Assembly: GCF_019443505.1 (NCBI RefSeq)
Contig: NZ_CP080377.1
Span: forward strand, 3,658,001-3,722,000
Reading direction: 5' to 3'
From: Janthinobacterium sp. PAMC25594
Lineage (GTDB): Bacteria > Pseudomonadota > Gammaproteobacteria > Burkholderiales > Burkholderiaceae_D
DNA: 64,000 bases
A program made the position numbers and the translations under genes. Positions 51,853-58,856 of the stretch are shown here, piece by piece (positions within the stretch are counted from its first letter, which is position 1; the number at the start of each line of letters is the position of its first letter). The notes under the pieces are model-generated. The model ran no database searches, was not told the origin of the DNA, and was given only the letters and a program-made list of their open reading frames with translations.

Positions 51853-52067
51853 TGGACGCCGCCTTCTCCCGAAACGATGCGCTTGATGTCCGCCACGGAC
51901 CACGCCAAGCGGCCGTAAATGCGGATAGGGCGCAGCGGGCCGTCTTCATGACAGGCCCACTTTCTGAGTGTCTGAGGTTTTCGGCCCAGGTGAAATGCGG
52001 CTTCGTTGGTGTCGATGACGGTGCGATTTTCACACACCAAAGCGGGATACTGATTATTGGCTTGCAT
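51849..52067 (-). CDS. AlpA/MerR-type small HTH regulator (possible excisionase)
   Basis: A 72-aa protein. Residues about 17-66 form a winged HTH: VIDTNEAAFHLGRKPQTLRK, then RIYGRLAWSVADIKRIVSG, where W-S-V-A-D-I is typical of AlpA/Xis family proteins that read DNA through a short helix and wing. Such proteins activate integrase genes or act as excisionases. The ATG at 52067 has AAAGGA upstream. The stop overlaps the next gene by four bases. Confidence 0.78.
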   Translation of the reverse strand: MQANNQYPALVCENRTVIDTNEAAFHLGRKPQTLRKWACHEDGPLRPIRIYGRLAWSVADIKRIVSGEGGVQ

Positions 52068-52163
52068 CGTCGTGTCCTTTCGTTGACAGGTGACGAATGC
52101 AGCTTAAATTTCAGGAGAAAAAAAAGCTTTCTCAATCTACTTTCTAAAATTTAGAAAAAATAT

Positions 52164-52667
52164 TTAGAAAGCTTTCATCTTCGCCTTGTGCTTGTACCAC
52201 GCCGCCCTCGCCTTTTCGTAGGAAATATGACGCTTATCCGCGACGACCTGAATCACTTCGGTAACCTTTGCGCCTGGATTGTCTTTGATGCACCACGAAA
52301 CGTCAGCGAAGATATCGAACGCTTCTTGTTCTGTGCGGCTAAGGAACTCAACGGGGCTCGCAGGGTTCCATGGCAGTGGAAAGGAGTCGTTCCACGCACC
52401 GCCAGCCAAGATTTTATAGAACTCCCTTGCAAAGTATTTCAGCGCCCAATCGGGCGGCACTTTGTTCGCTGAAATCTTTTGGCAATAGAGGCCCATTACT
52501 CGTGCTGGATATTCTGCGAGCTCATCTTCTGATAATTCGTCAGCCTTGAGCCGCTTAAAATAGTCTTCGAAATCGAAACTCGTATCTTCGAGATGGATGA
52601 GCCCATCGGTCAAATAGTCATTGCCGGGCATGTCGTCGTCCGGCGTCCCGTCGTCTTTTGATGTCAT
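52164..52667 (-). CDS. hypothetical protein (167 aa), acidic
   Basis: An acidic protein with an Asp/Glu-rich N-terminus (MTSKDDGTPDDDMPGNDYLT), a helical middle (EDELAEYPARVMGLYCQKIS, PPDWALKYFAREFYKILAGG) and a C-terminal stretch (VIQVVADKRHISYEKARAAW) that looks like a short HTH. No family is named. AAGGAG right before the ATG at 52667 supports the start and the gene. It is less GC-rich than its neighbours. Confidence 0.7.
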   Translation of the reverse strand: MTSKDDGTPDDDMPGNDYLTDGLIHLEDTSFDFEDYFKRLKADELSEDELAEYPARVMGLYCQKISANKVPPDWALKYFAREFYKILAGGAWNDSFPLPWNPASPVEFLSRTEQEAFDIFADVSWCIKDNPGAKVTEVIQVVADKRHISYEKARAAWYKHKAKMKAF

Positions 52668-52792
52668 ATGCGCTCCTTCAAGCGCCTTCATAAATGAGGT
52701 GCTGCAGCCGGTCGGTGAAGGTGCCGACGTTCCCCCGCTAAAGGTAGGCTGCAGCGTTAAATCTTGCCTGATGCGGCCAGGCGGCCGTGGTG

Positions 52793-53212
52793 CTATCGCA
52801 GCGTGTTCGTTGTCATGCGCCGCATCTCGCCATCTTTGCTTTCGATGCGGAAGCCGAGCCGGCCGAAGAAAGCACGGCGCCGCGCGCCATGGCAGTACAG
52901 GGACATATGGTACACGGTGGCGTGCTGGCGCAGCAGCTCCCGCATAAAGCGGTGCCCCAAGCCTTTGCCCTGGTGCTCGGGGGCGACGAACAGCAGCCAG
53001 AGGTGGGGAATGGTCCCGCCGGTGGCCGGCCGCTGCTCGATGATGGCGAAGCCGTACGGGCGCCGCTCCAGGCTGGCGCGGCCGGCGGCAACAGCAGTTA
53101 CGATATCGGCTTCAACCAGGCCGCCAATGTCTAGCGCATCCTGGTGCGCCACCGCGAACTGTGCCAGCTGAGTGTCCGTCAGCGTGGTGAAGTCAGGTGC
53201 GGTGCCGGCCAT
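52793..53212 (-). CDS. GNAT-family N-acetyltransferase
   Basis: A 139-aa protein with the acetyl-CoA binding motif A V-A-P-E-H-Q-G-K-G-L-G and the following helix HRFMRELLRQHA. The β4-β5 region IPHLWLLFVA and the C-terminal RRAFFGRLGFRIESKDGE are typical GNAT. The substrate is unknown: small molecule, tRNA or protein N-terminus. The start codon overlaps the integrase stop by one base (TGATG), so the two are translationally coupled, which is unusual for a cargo gene. Confidence 0.85.
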   Translation of the reverse strand: MAGTAPDFTTLTDTQLAQFAVAHQDALDIGGLVEADIVTAVAAGRASLERRPYGFAIIEQRPATGGTIPHLWLLFVAPEHQGKGLGHRFMRELLRQHATVYHMSLYCHGARRRAFFGRLGFRIESKDGEMRRMTTNTLR

Positions 53213-54537
53213 CAGTTGCCGACCACACGCAGACCGGCCGGCGCAGCGGTGAAGACGATACCTGCCTCGTCCAAAATAAACTTCTCGATTTTCAGGTGCC
53301 ATTTTCTCAGTAAGTCCAGGGGGCGGCGGATGTAATTTTGCTCGCGCACGCCTTGTGGGGCGTGACCTTGAATCTGAGCGGCAATGCCGGCCGGCGTCTC
53401 CACCCACTCACTGAGTGTGGCGAAACTTCGCCGCAGGCCATGCAAGGTGAGATGCGGCAAACCGGCAGCGGCCACCGCTTCGTTGTGAGCTATGCGCGGC
53501 TCAGCTAGTTTGCCAGATTCGGCGGCCAGGCTGCTGAAAACCCATTCGTTCCGACGCGGAAGCGCGGCCAACAGGTGGGCAATGTAGGGCGTCAGCGGCA
53601 CCATGCGGAAGTCCTCAACCTTGTCGCCCAGCTTCATGCTGGCCCACTGAAAATCGACGTCAACCCAGCGAAGCGCCGCCACCTCTTCGCGGCGCGCACC
53701 TATCAGCAAAAGGGTCTGCAGGTATGCAGAGATAACGGTGTTGCCTATCTTGCGGACTTCGCCAAACCATGCAGCTAGTTGCTCTCGCTGCAGCAAGTCA
53801 TGTTTCACCTTCGCCTTGCCAAGGATTTCACGGGCTTTGGCGCTCTTGGCGACATTCCTTGTCACGATAGCGGAGTAGTCAGGATGGGCGGCGCTCCAGT
53901 TCAGAAATGCTTTAAGCAGCCTCATGGCCAGCCGCGCACTGGACGGGCGTGTCAGCGTCTCCACTTTGGCCCATTCCTCTATCCTCGCATCGGTCAGGGT
54001 AATCAGGCGCTCATTGGCCAGGACGGCAAGCGGGCCGGCCTTAGTTTCCTTGGGGCTGCGTTTTCGCGCTTCGCCGCCGGCCTGGATTATTTTCCGGTGG
54101 GCCGATATCTGGTGTTCGCCCCAATGAGGTGCACGCTCCGCGACGTAGACCGGCCAGACTTCTCCGAGTGTCACAGACTCGCTTCGCAGCCGCAGCGACT
54201 CCGCTTGCCGGGCTGCCGCCTCGGCATCCCGCACGGCCTGTTCAGCCGCCAGCGTATCAGCCTTGACCAAGCGCGGGTCTTGGCCGTTGTCAATGATGAC
54301 CTTCAGCCTGCGCGCTTCCGCCTGCGCGGCCGGTATTGTCCAGGTGCCCGGCGCGCCGATAGTCACCCGTATGGCCTTGCCGTGCAGCTTTGCCTGGAAG
54401 ATGTATGACTTTGCCTCATTCGCGGTCGCGCGTAGTGCAAGGCCAGGCGCTGCGGAGTCCCACAAGAAAGATTGACTCTTGCCGGACTCGCACTTGAAAG
54501 CGTCAACTCTGCCCGCCGTGAAATTTACCTTTGCCAT
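53212..54537 (-). CDS. int: tyrosine integrase of the element
   Basis: A 441-aa phage-type integrase (P4/DUF4102-like). The N-terminal arm-binding domain (MAKVNFTAGRVDAFKCESGK, PGLALRATANEAKSYIFQAK) is followed by a core-binding SAM-like domain and the catalytic domain. The catalytic residues are visible: Arg in GARREEVAALRW, His-x-x-Arg in LHGLRRSF, His in IQGHAP and Tyr in REQNYIRR. The ATG at 54537 is chosen because the conserved arm domain starts there. It faces away from attR (54709-54760) and shares a TGATG overlap with the acetyltransferase gene. Confidence 0.93.
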   Translation of the reverse strand: MAKVNFTAGRVDAFKCESGKSQSFLWDSAAPGLALRATANEAKSYIFQAKLHGKAIRVTIGAPGTWTIPAAQAEARRLKVIIDNGQDPRLVKADTLAAEQAVRDAEAAARQAESLRLRSESVTLGEVWPVYVAERAPHWGEHQISAHRKIIQAGGEARKRSPKETKAGPLAVLANERLITLTDARIEEWAKVETLTRPSSARLAMRLLKAFLNWSAAHPDYSAIVTRNVAKSAKAREILGKAKVKHDLLQREQLAAWFGEVRKIGNTVISAYLQTLLLIGARREEVAALRWVDVDFQWASMKLGDKVEDFRMVPLTPYIAHLLAALPRRNEWVFSSLAAESGKLAEPRIAHNEAVAAAGLPHLTLHGLRRSFATLSEWVETPAGIAAQIQGHAPQGVREQNYIRRPLDLLRKWHLKIEKFILDEAGIVFTAAPAGLRVVGN

Positions 54538-54558
54538 CGATTTTCCGCTCTCCATGAA

Positions 54559-54587
54559 GCCATGTAACCACCATGTAACCCGATTTG
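54559..54587. repeat. right arm-type repeat of the element
   Basis: Same 29-base sequence and orientation as 36691-36719 with two differences; contains two TGTAACC units. It lies upstream of int and 121 bases from attR. Confidence 0.6.
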
Positions 54588-54708
54588 AAGTATACCCATC
54601 AATATCTATCAACACAAGAAGAGCCAAATTTGAAGATAAGTATTTGATTTATATGAATTCATTAGTTTTTATGAATTCCAATCAACACCTCGGAATGCCA
54701 TTACTTGA

Positions 54709-54760
54709 TGATTTGTAATCATCAGGTGGCCAGTTCGAAACCGGCAGTCGGCACCAGAAT
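54709..54760. other. attR core (52-bp direct repeat)
   Basis: Identical to 36568-36619; a partial tRNA-Thr 3' end lacking the 5' half. Confidence 0.92.
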
Positions 54761-54763
54761 ATC

Positions 54764-54796
54764 AAGGGCTTACAGAAATGTAAGCCCTTTTCTTTT
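54764..54796 (+). terminator. original chromosomal terminator of tRNA-Thr
   Basis: AAGGGCTTAC-AGAAAT-GTAAGCCCTT followed by TTCTTTT: a perfect stem with a T-run immediately after attR. It was presumably downstream of the tRNA before integration. Confidence 0.8.
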
Positions 54797-55240
54797 GGAT
54801 CAGTAGCAAGCAAGTGACAACGCCAACTTATAGTTGCGCCTCTCTTGATTACAAGCAATCACACCTCACGTACTACTTTCCAGCGTGGCTTCTTGTCGAC
54901 GTTCCCGGCAAAGATAGGCATAAATCAGTGTGGTTTCCAGGCTGGTGCACGGTGGAACCCTTTTTGCCGCATGACGACATACAGAAGCACGTTGGCCGAC
55001 CTCGCCGTCTAGCGGCAAAGCCATCCAGCCGATATACTGGCGCTTATCGATTTCGTTTGACAATTATCAAAACTACTGTACATTTATACAGTTAAACTGA
55101 TTTCATCCACTTTCCGCACATGTTGCATGGGCCAGAGCATCATGCACGGCAATATGTTGACAGCGATGTACTTTGTGCGTAGATTGATCTCGAATAGCTA
55201 TCCAAATTGCTCAAAATTGATGCGATGGAGGCTCAAAATT
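54797..55240. other. region between attR and the Panacea gene
   Basis: No supported gene. An open frame at 54814-55095 (93 codons) has no ribosome site and mixed composition. The right part is AT-rich and probably holds the promoter of the toxin-antitoxin pair (for example around CATTTATACAG near 55080). Confidence 0.45.
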
Positions 55241-55819
55241 ATGCAAAACTTATATTCCGAAAAGAAAGCCGCGCAGGTTGCCGCTTACTTCCTATTTCAA
55301 GCCCAAGGCCGCCTTCCTGTACTTAAGCTGATGAAGTTGCTTTATCTAGCAGAGCGGCGCTCATATGAGATGTACGGCGATCCGATCATTGGCGACAAGC
55401 TTGTTTCTATGGATCACGGACCTGTTCTGTCTCAAACATTGAATCGCATTAACGGAATGTCCTCATCTGAAGATAATGGGTGGGATGCGTGGATCGCGGA
55501 TCGTGAGGATCATGCTGTGGCTTTGCGTGACGGAAGTCGGATTCGCTCGCCAGAGCAAGACCTTCTGGAATTATCTGAAGCCGAGTTTGAAGTTCTCGCA
55601 GAAACTTGGAAAGATTTTGGTCACTTGAGCAAATATCAGATTCGCGACCTCACTCACAAAATTTGCCCTGAGTGGGAAGATCCTGAAGGCTCATCAGTAC
55701 CCATCACGTTAGAAAAATTGTTCGAAGTACTTAAATTTAATAATGAACAGACACGGTTACTGAAAAAACAATTGCGCGAGCAGCAGGCGATCAACGCCGC
55801 TTTTATATCGGCGGCATGA
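55241..55819 (+). CDS. Panacea-domain (DUF4065) antitoxin, SocA-like
   Basis: A 192-aa protein with the Panacea/SocA fold: AAQVAAYFLFQAQGRLPVLK, then LMKLLYLAERRSYEMYGDPI and KLVSMDHGPVLSQTL are the family hallmarks. Panacea proteins act as antitoxins for many unrelated toxins, sometimes as proteolysis adaptors. The ATG at 55241 is chosen because the fold starts right there; the longer frame from 55127 has no support. The stop overlaps the next start by four bases, the normal antitoxin-toxin coupling. Confidence 0.88.
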   Translation: MQNLYSEKKAAQVAAYFLFQAQGRLPVLKLMKLLYLAERRSYEMYGDPIIGDKLVSMDHGPVLSQTLNRINGMSSSEDNGWDAWIADREDHAVALRDGSRIRSPEQDLLELSEAEFEVLAETWKDFGHLSKYQIRDLTHKICPEWEDPEGSSVPITLEKLFEVLKFNNEQTRLLKKQLREQQAINAAFISAA

Positions 55820-56214
55820 TGTCCGGTTGGTTACCGCGAGCCAAGGAAACACTCCTCATACCATCTGGTCCTGGTGGTATGTTTCATTTATTTATAGTAC
55901 TAAATGACCCGGCGCTCATCAATGGCTATCCTGACAACATGTGTGCGCTGGTATGCGTTTGTTCGACCTATCCGAACGTCCCGTTCGATGCAACTTGTGA
56001 GCTTCAGGTCGGAAGCCATCCTTTCGTAGAGCATCGCAGTCACATCGCCTACAAGCATACTCGACTGGAGCCTGCGGCAACATTGTCGCAATTGGTGGAG
56101 AGCGGGGTGTTTCGTGTGCACCGTCCTTGCGGAGACCCGCCTTTTTCAGAGATCAAAGCCGGGCTGAATGCATCGAAGTTCACGAAGGGTGCCTTCAAAC
56201 GACTACCAATTTAG
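55816..56214 (+). CDS. putative toxin partner of the Panacea antitoxin
   Basis: A 132-aa protein: LLIPSGPGGMFHLFIVLNDP, NMCALVCVCSTYPNVPFDAT, VGSHPFVEHRSHIAYKHTRL. The beta-rich N-terminal half with a Pro-Gly loop resembles the fold of small PemK/MazF-like toxins, but the similarity is weak and I would not name a family. Overlap of the start with the antitoxin stop (ATGA) and the typical size make it the likely toxin. Confidence 0.68.
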   Translation: MMSGWLPRAKETLLIPSGPGGMFHLFIVLNDPALINGYPDNMCALVCVCSTYPNVPFDATCELQVGSHPFVEHRSHIAYKHTRLEPAATLSQLVESGVFRVHRPCGDPPFSEIKAGLNASKFTKGAFKRLPI

Positions 56215-56525
56215 TTGTGTAGCTAACCTTTTTTCTTCCCAGGCGCCTGCAGGATGCTCCTGGCGCCATTGACGCTCATCGCGACCCGAAGTGAGCGCAT
56301 AGCGTGGGACGCAACGCGGACTATCTCCACCCACACGCCGACAAGACCAACTGAAGTCCCGGTTTTAACCGACAGCAATGTTGCCAGCATGATGGCAGCC
56401 TTCGCCAGATTCGCAATCGCCTTGCTGCACCGCGCAATGACTATCAGCACGTTTAGGCGCAAGATGAGCACGTGCTTGCGCAATGCAGGCTCCCGATGTC
56501 TGGCTTGCCTACCTGGGGAAACATC
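56215..56525. other. intergenic region before dodecin
   Basis: About 310 bases. The minus strand has a frame with a hydrophobic part (NVLIVIARCSKAIANLAKAA) that runs antisense into dodecin; a true small gene at about 56223-56480 cannot be excluded but has no clear start. Otherwise nothing is seen. Confidence 0.4.
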
Positions 56526-56732
56526 ATGTCCGCACACACTTACAAGCTCATCGAACTGGTGGGAACATCGACCGAAAGCAGTGATCAGGCGATACGCGAT
56601 GCCATTGCCAAGGCGGCGCTGACGGTCAAGCATATGGACTGGTATGAAGTGACGGAATCGCGCGGCCATATCGTCGATGGCAAGGTGGCGCACTTCCAGG
56701 TCACGCTGAAGGTCGGCTTCCGGCTGGAATAA
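56526..56732 (+). CDS. dodecin (flavin-binding small protein)
   Basis: A 68-aa dodecin: MSAHTYKLIELVGTSTESSD, AIAKAALTVKHMDWYEVTES, then VAHFQVTLKVGFRLE. Dodecins assemble as hollow dodecamers that store riboflavin or FMN dimers; the Trp in MDWYEV stacks on the flavin. The ATG at 56526 follows GGGGAAA. Single gene, no operon. Confidence 0.93.
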   Translation: MSAHTYKLIELVGTSTESSDQAIRDAIAKAALTVKHMDWYEVTESRGHIVDGKVAHFQVTLKVGFRLE

Positions 56733-56750
56733 CGCAAAGCGGCGCGTTCA

Positions 56751-57062
56751 TCACCGCCGCCCGGCCACCACCCGGCTCTCCAGCCACTCACGGCCGCCGG
56801 CCTCCAGCGCGGCCTCGATCACCTTTTCCGGCAAGCTATATACCGTTGCCCAACTGGCGCGGCCATCCTGCGTATTCGCGGGGAAACTGTGCGTCTCGAT
56901 GGGCCAGTGGTACTTGCGTTTCAGCGCTTTCACGATGGCGGCCAGGGAGACGCGGCCTTGCAGCGGCTCGGCGCCGGACTGGTCGCGGTTCGACAGCAGC
57001 ACGGCCAGGACCTGGCCGCGGCCCGTGCGCGCGCCGGGGAAAGTGGGAGTTTTGTTTGCCAT
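56751..57062 (-). CDS. hypothetical protein (103 aa), winged-helix-like
   Basis: A small basic protein: MANKTPTFPGARTGRGQVLA, then VSLAAIVKALKRKYHWPIET, and the C-terminal SLPEKVIEAALEAGGREWLE. The module from AAIVKALKRKY to WLESR resembles residues of the element protein at 51388-51852, including aromatic-W, D-G-R and the S-L-P-E/Q-x-V/T-I-x-x-A motif. It may be a plasmid-like DNA-binding domain. It is convergent with dodecin and divergent from the next gene. Confidence 0.68.
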   Translation of the reverse strand: MANKTPTFPGARTGRGQVLAVLLSNRDQSGAEPLQGRVSLAAIVKALKRKYHWPIETHSFPANTQDGRASWATVYSLPEKVIEAALEAGGREWLESRVVAGRR

Positions 57063-57213
57063 GGCCTATTTTACCGGGCGTGGCGCGATGTGCCGCACCT
57101 TTGATCTGGCGCAAGCGCCGCACCGGCTTTGCGGCCACGATGGGTATTTCGCCAGGCGTGCCGGCGCCCCTCCGGCAGCCTGGGCCACTCATCACGGGGC
57201 ACAGGAGCCTATC

Positions 57214-57588
57214 ATGCACAGCCTGAACATCCATGCCATGCAATGGCAACCCGTTGCCGATATTTCCGCCGTCGACCCGCTGCTGCCCGCGGATCTGGCC
57301 TGCTTTCGTGAATTGCGCGACGTGCTGCAGCGCTATGGCGCACTCGACCGCTTCGGCATTTCCCTGATCCACCGCCATTTCGACATCGCCGACGACGAAG
57401 AGCTGATGGAATACACGGATGTGGCGCAACGCACCTTGACGGTCAAACCTGTCAAGAAAAGCGACATCGATTGGCAGCACACGACCATTACCAACTGGAA
57501 ATTGACGGAAGGCGAGGAAGTGGCGCGCATCGGTTGCGGTTGCGCAAGCAATTCGGGTGGCCACCTGGGCTATCACCGTGGTACCTGA
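57214..57588 (+). CDS. conserved hypothetical protein (124 aa)
   Basis: A soluble protein with motifs LRDVLQRYGALDRFGISLIH and EEVARIGCGCASNSGGHLG near the end; a Cys-x-Cys pair and several His (HRHFDIADDEE) could bind a metal. No family is named. AGGAG stands 8 bases before the ATG at 57214. It is followed by a strong terminator. Confidence 0.72.
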   Translation: MHSLNIHAMQWQPVADISAVDPLLPADLACFRELRDVLQRYGALDRFGISLIHRHFDIADDEELMEYTDVAQRTLTVKPVKKSDIDWQHTTITNWKLTEGEEVARIGCGCASNSGGHLGYHRGT

Positions 57589-57592
57589 GGCT

Positions 57593-57629
57593 GGCCGACG
57601 CCGCCCATCAAGCGGCGTCGGCCTTTCTT
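57593..57629 (+). terminator. strong rho-independent terminator
   Basis: GGCCGACGCCGC-CCATCAA-GCGGCGTCGGCC is a perfect 12-bp stem, followed by TTTCTT. Confidence 0.88.
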
Positions 57630-57694
57630 ACAGTTGACCTCTTCCAGTTCAGTCCGCTTCAGGCAAGTATTTGATTCAATAAGCTTTTTTTATA

Positions 57695-57710
57695 TGGCAC
57701 GCAAGCTGCT
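57695..57710 (+). promoter_or_regulatory. sigma-54-type promoter upstream of the PEP-CTERM gene
   Basis: TGGCACG-CAAG-CTGCT matches the -24/-12 consensus TGGCACG-N4-TTGCW at all but one position, with GG and GC exactly 12 bases apart. It lies 90 bases before the PEP-CTERM start. PEP-CTERM genes are known to be expressed from RpoN promoters with the PrsK/PrsR system. Confidence 0.65.
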
Positions 57711-57799
57711 TATCCCTGTCTACGAGATGAATCCAGGCAAGTCATTCTGGATTCTTTGTCCCCCGGATTTTCCGAGACTGACTACGATAAGAGGCTGCG

Positions 57800-58792
57800 A
57801 TGAACGTCGATCACACACGAAGCAAGACCCTGGGCTGGCTGGGCGCACTGGCGGCGGCAAGCCTGCTGGCCAGCGGCCAGGCGCAGGCCGGCGCGTACGG
57901 CCTGGCCGTCAATGAGTTGAACAATTTCCGCATCACCACCAGTGCCGGCAGCTTGTCGCTGGCCGGCGCCAACCGCAATGCCAGCGACAGCGCCTTCTTC
58001 GAAGGTGGCGCGGCCGTCAATCCGCGCGCCGTCAATACGGGGCCGGCCGCCAACGCCGACGTACTGCAAGTGTGTTCGGGGAGCGGCTGCAGCGGCTTGC
58101 CGCAAAACCGCTACGCACCCAGTCCCAGCTCCACCCTGGAATTCGCGCGCGGCGATGCGCACTCCTTCGGCAATATGCTCACGGCCACCGGCTCCACCGT
58201 GAGCGCTGTTGCGGAAGCACAGCGCAACACGGTCGGTGCCGCCACGGCCACGGCCGGCGACACGCTCACCGGTTCCATCAATCTGACCCTGTCGAGCGCC
58301 GGCTTCATCACCTTCAGCTTCATGGGACGGCGCGACTTGCGCACCAGCGTGACGACCATGGGCGACAAGTCGAACGTGTCGATCATGGATATTTTCAATA
58401 TCTCGTGCAATGCCGCCAGCCCCGCCGGCTGCCTGTCGAACGCGAACGCCGATGGCGTGATCTTCCAGTTCGCTCCCGACGGCAACCCGAACAATGGCAG
58501 CGATATCAACGGCAACCATGGCGCCGGCAGCCTCGACCCGTTCAGCCTGAACATGACGGCCGGCACCAACGACCCGGCCACCGGGCGCGCCTTCACGAAT
58601 GGCTTTGCGATGTTTTCCCTGACCTCGAATTTCGCCATGCCCGCCGGCAGCTATACCTTGAATTTCTCCAAGTCCACGCGCACCGATATCGTCGTCATCG
58701 ATCCCCTGGTCGTCCCTGAGCCAGGCACGCTGTTCCTGTTGGGCACGGGACTGGCGGCCCTGGCGTTCACGCGCCGGCGCCAGTCGAAGTAA
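57800..58792 (+). CDS. PEP-CTERM sorting domain exoprotein
   Basis: A 330-aa exported protein with an N-terminal signal peptide (about 1-30, LGALAAASLLASGQAQA), a beta-rich Ser/Gly/Asn-rich body with two Cys pairs, and the C-terminal tripartite sorting signal V-P-E-P-G, transmembrane stretch TLFLLGTGLAALAF and basic cluster TRRRQSK. Exosortase (EpsH) cleaves at PEP and sends the protein into the exopolysaccharide-associated matrix. The ATG is preceded by AAGAGG. No exosortase gene is in this window. Confidence 0.92.
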   Translation: MNVDHTRSKTLGWLGALAAASLLASGQAQAGAYGLAVNELNNFRITTSAGSLSLAGANRNASDSAFFEGGAAVNPRAVNTGPAANADVLQVCSGSGCSGLPQNRYAPSPSSTLEFARGDAHSFGNMLTATGSTVSAVAEAQRNTVGAATATAGDTLTGSINLTLSSAGFITFSFMGRRDLRTSVTTMGDKSNVSIMDIFNISCNAASPAGCLSNANADGVIFQFAPDGNPNNGSDINGNHGAGSLDPFSLNMTAGTNDPATGRAFTNGFAMFSLTSNFAMPAGSYTLNFSKSTRTDIVVIDPLVVPEPGTLFLLGTGLAALAFTRRRQSK

Positions 58793-58812
58793 TCAGCAGC
58801 ATGCAAAACACG

Positions 58813-58839
58813 CGGCGCCTCATGGGCGCCGTTTTTTTT
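58813..58839 (+). terminator. terminator after the PEP-CTERM gene
   Basis: CGGCGCC-TCATG-GGCGCCG followed by T8: textbook rho-independent terminator. Confidence 0.92.
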
Positions 58840-58856
58840 GCCTCCACAGCGGCGTT

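Noticed and set aside
54814..55095. 93-codon frame right of attR
   Set aside because: No ribosome site, irregular composition, and it ends in the AT-rich leader of the toxin-antitoxin pair.
56223..56693. 156-codon minus-strand frame antisense to dodecin
   Set aside because: Overlaps dodecin entirely in its first half. The second half has a hydrophobic segment but no clear start; left as uncertain intergenic sequence.
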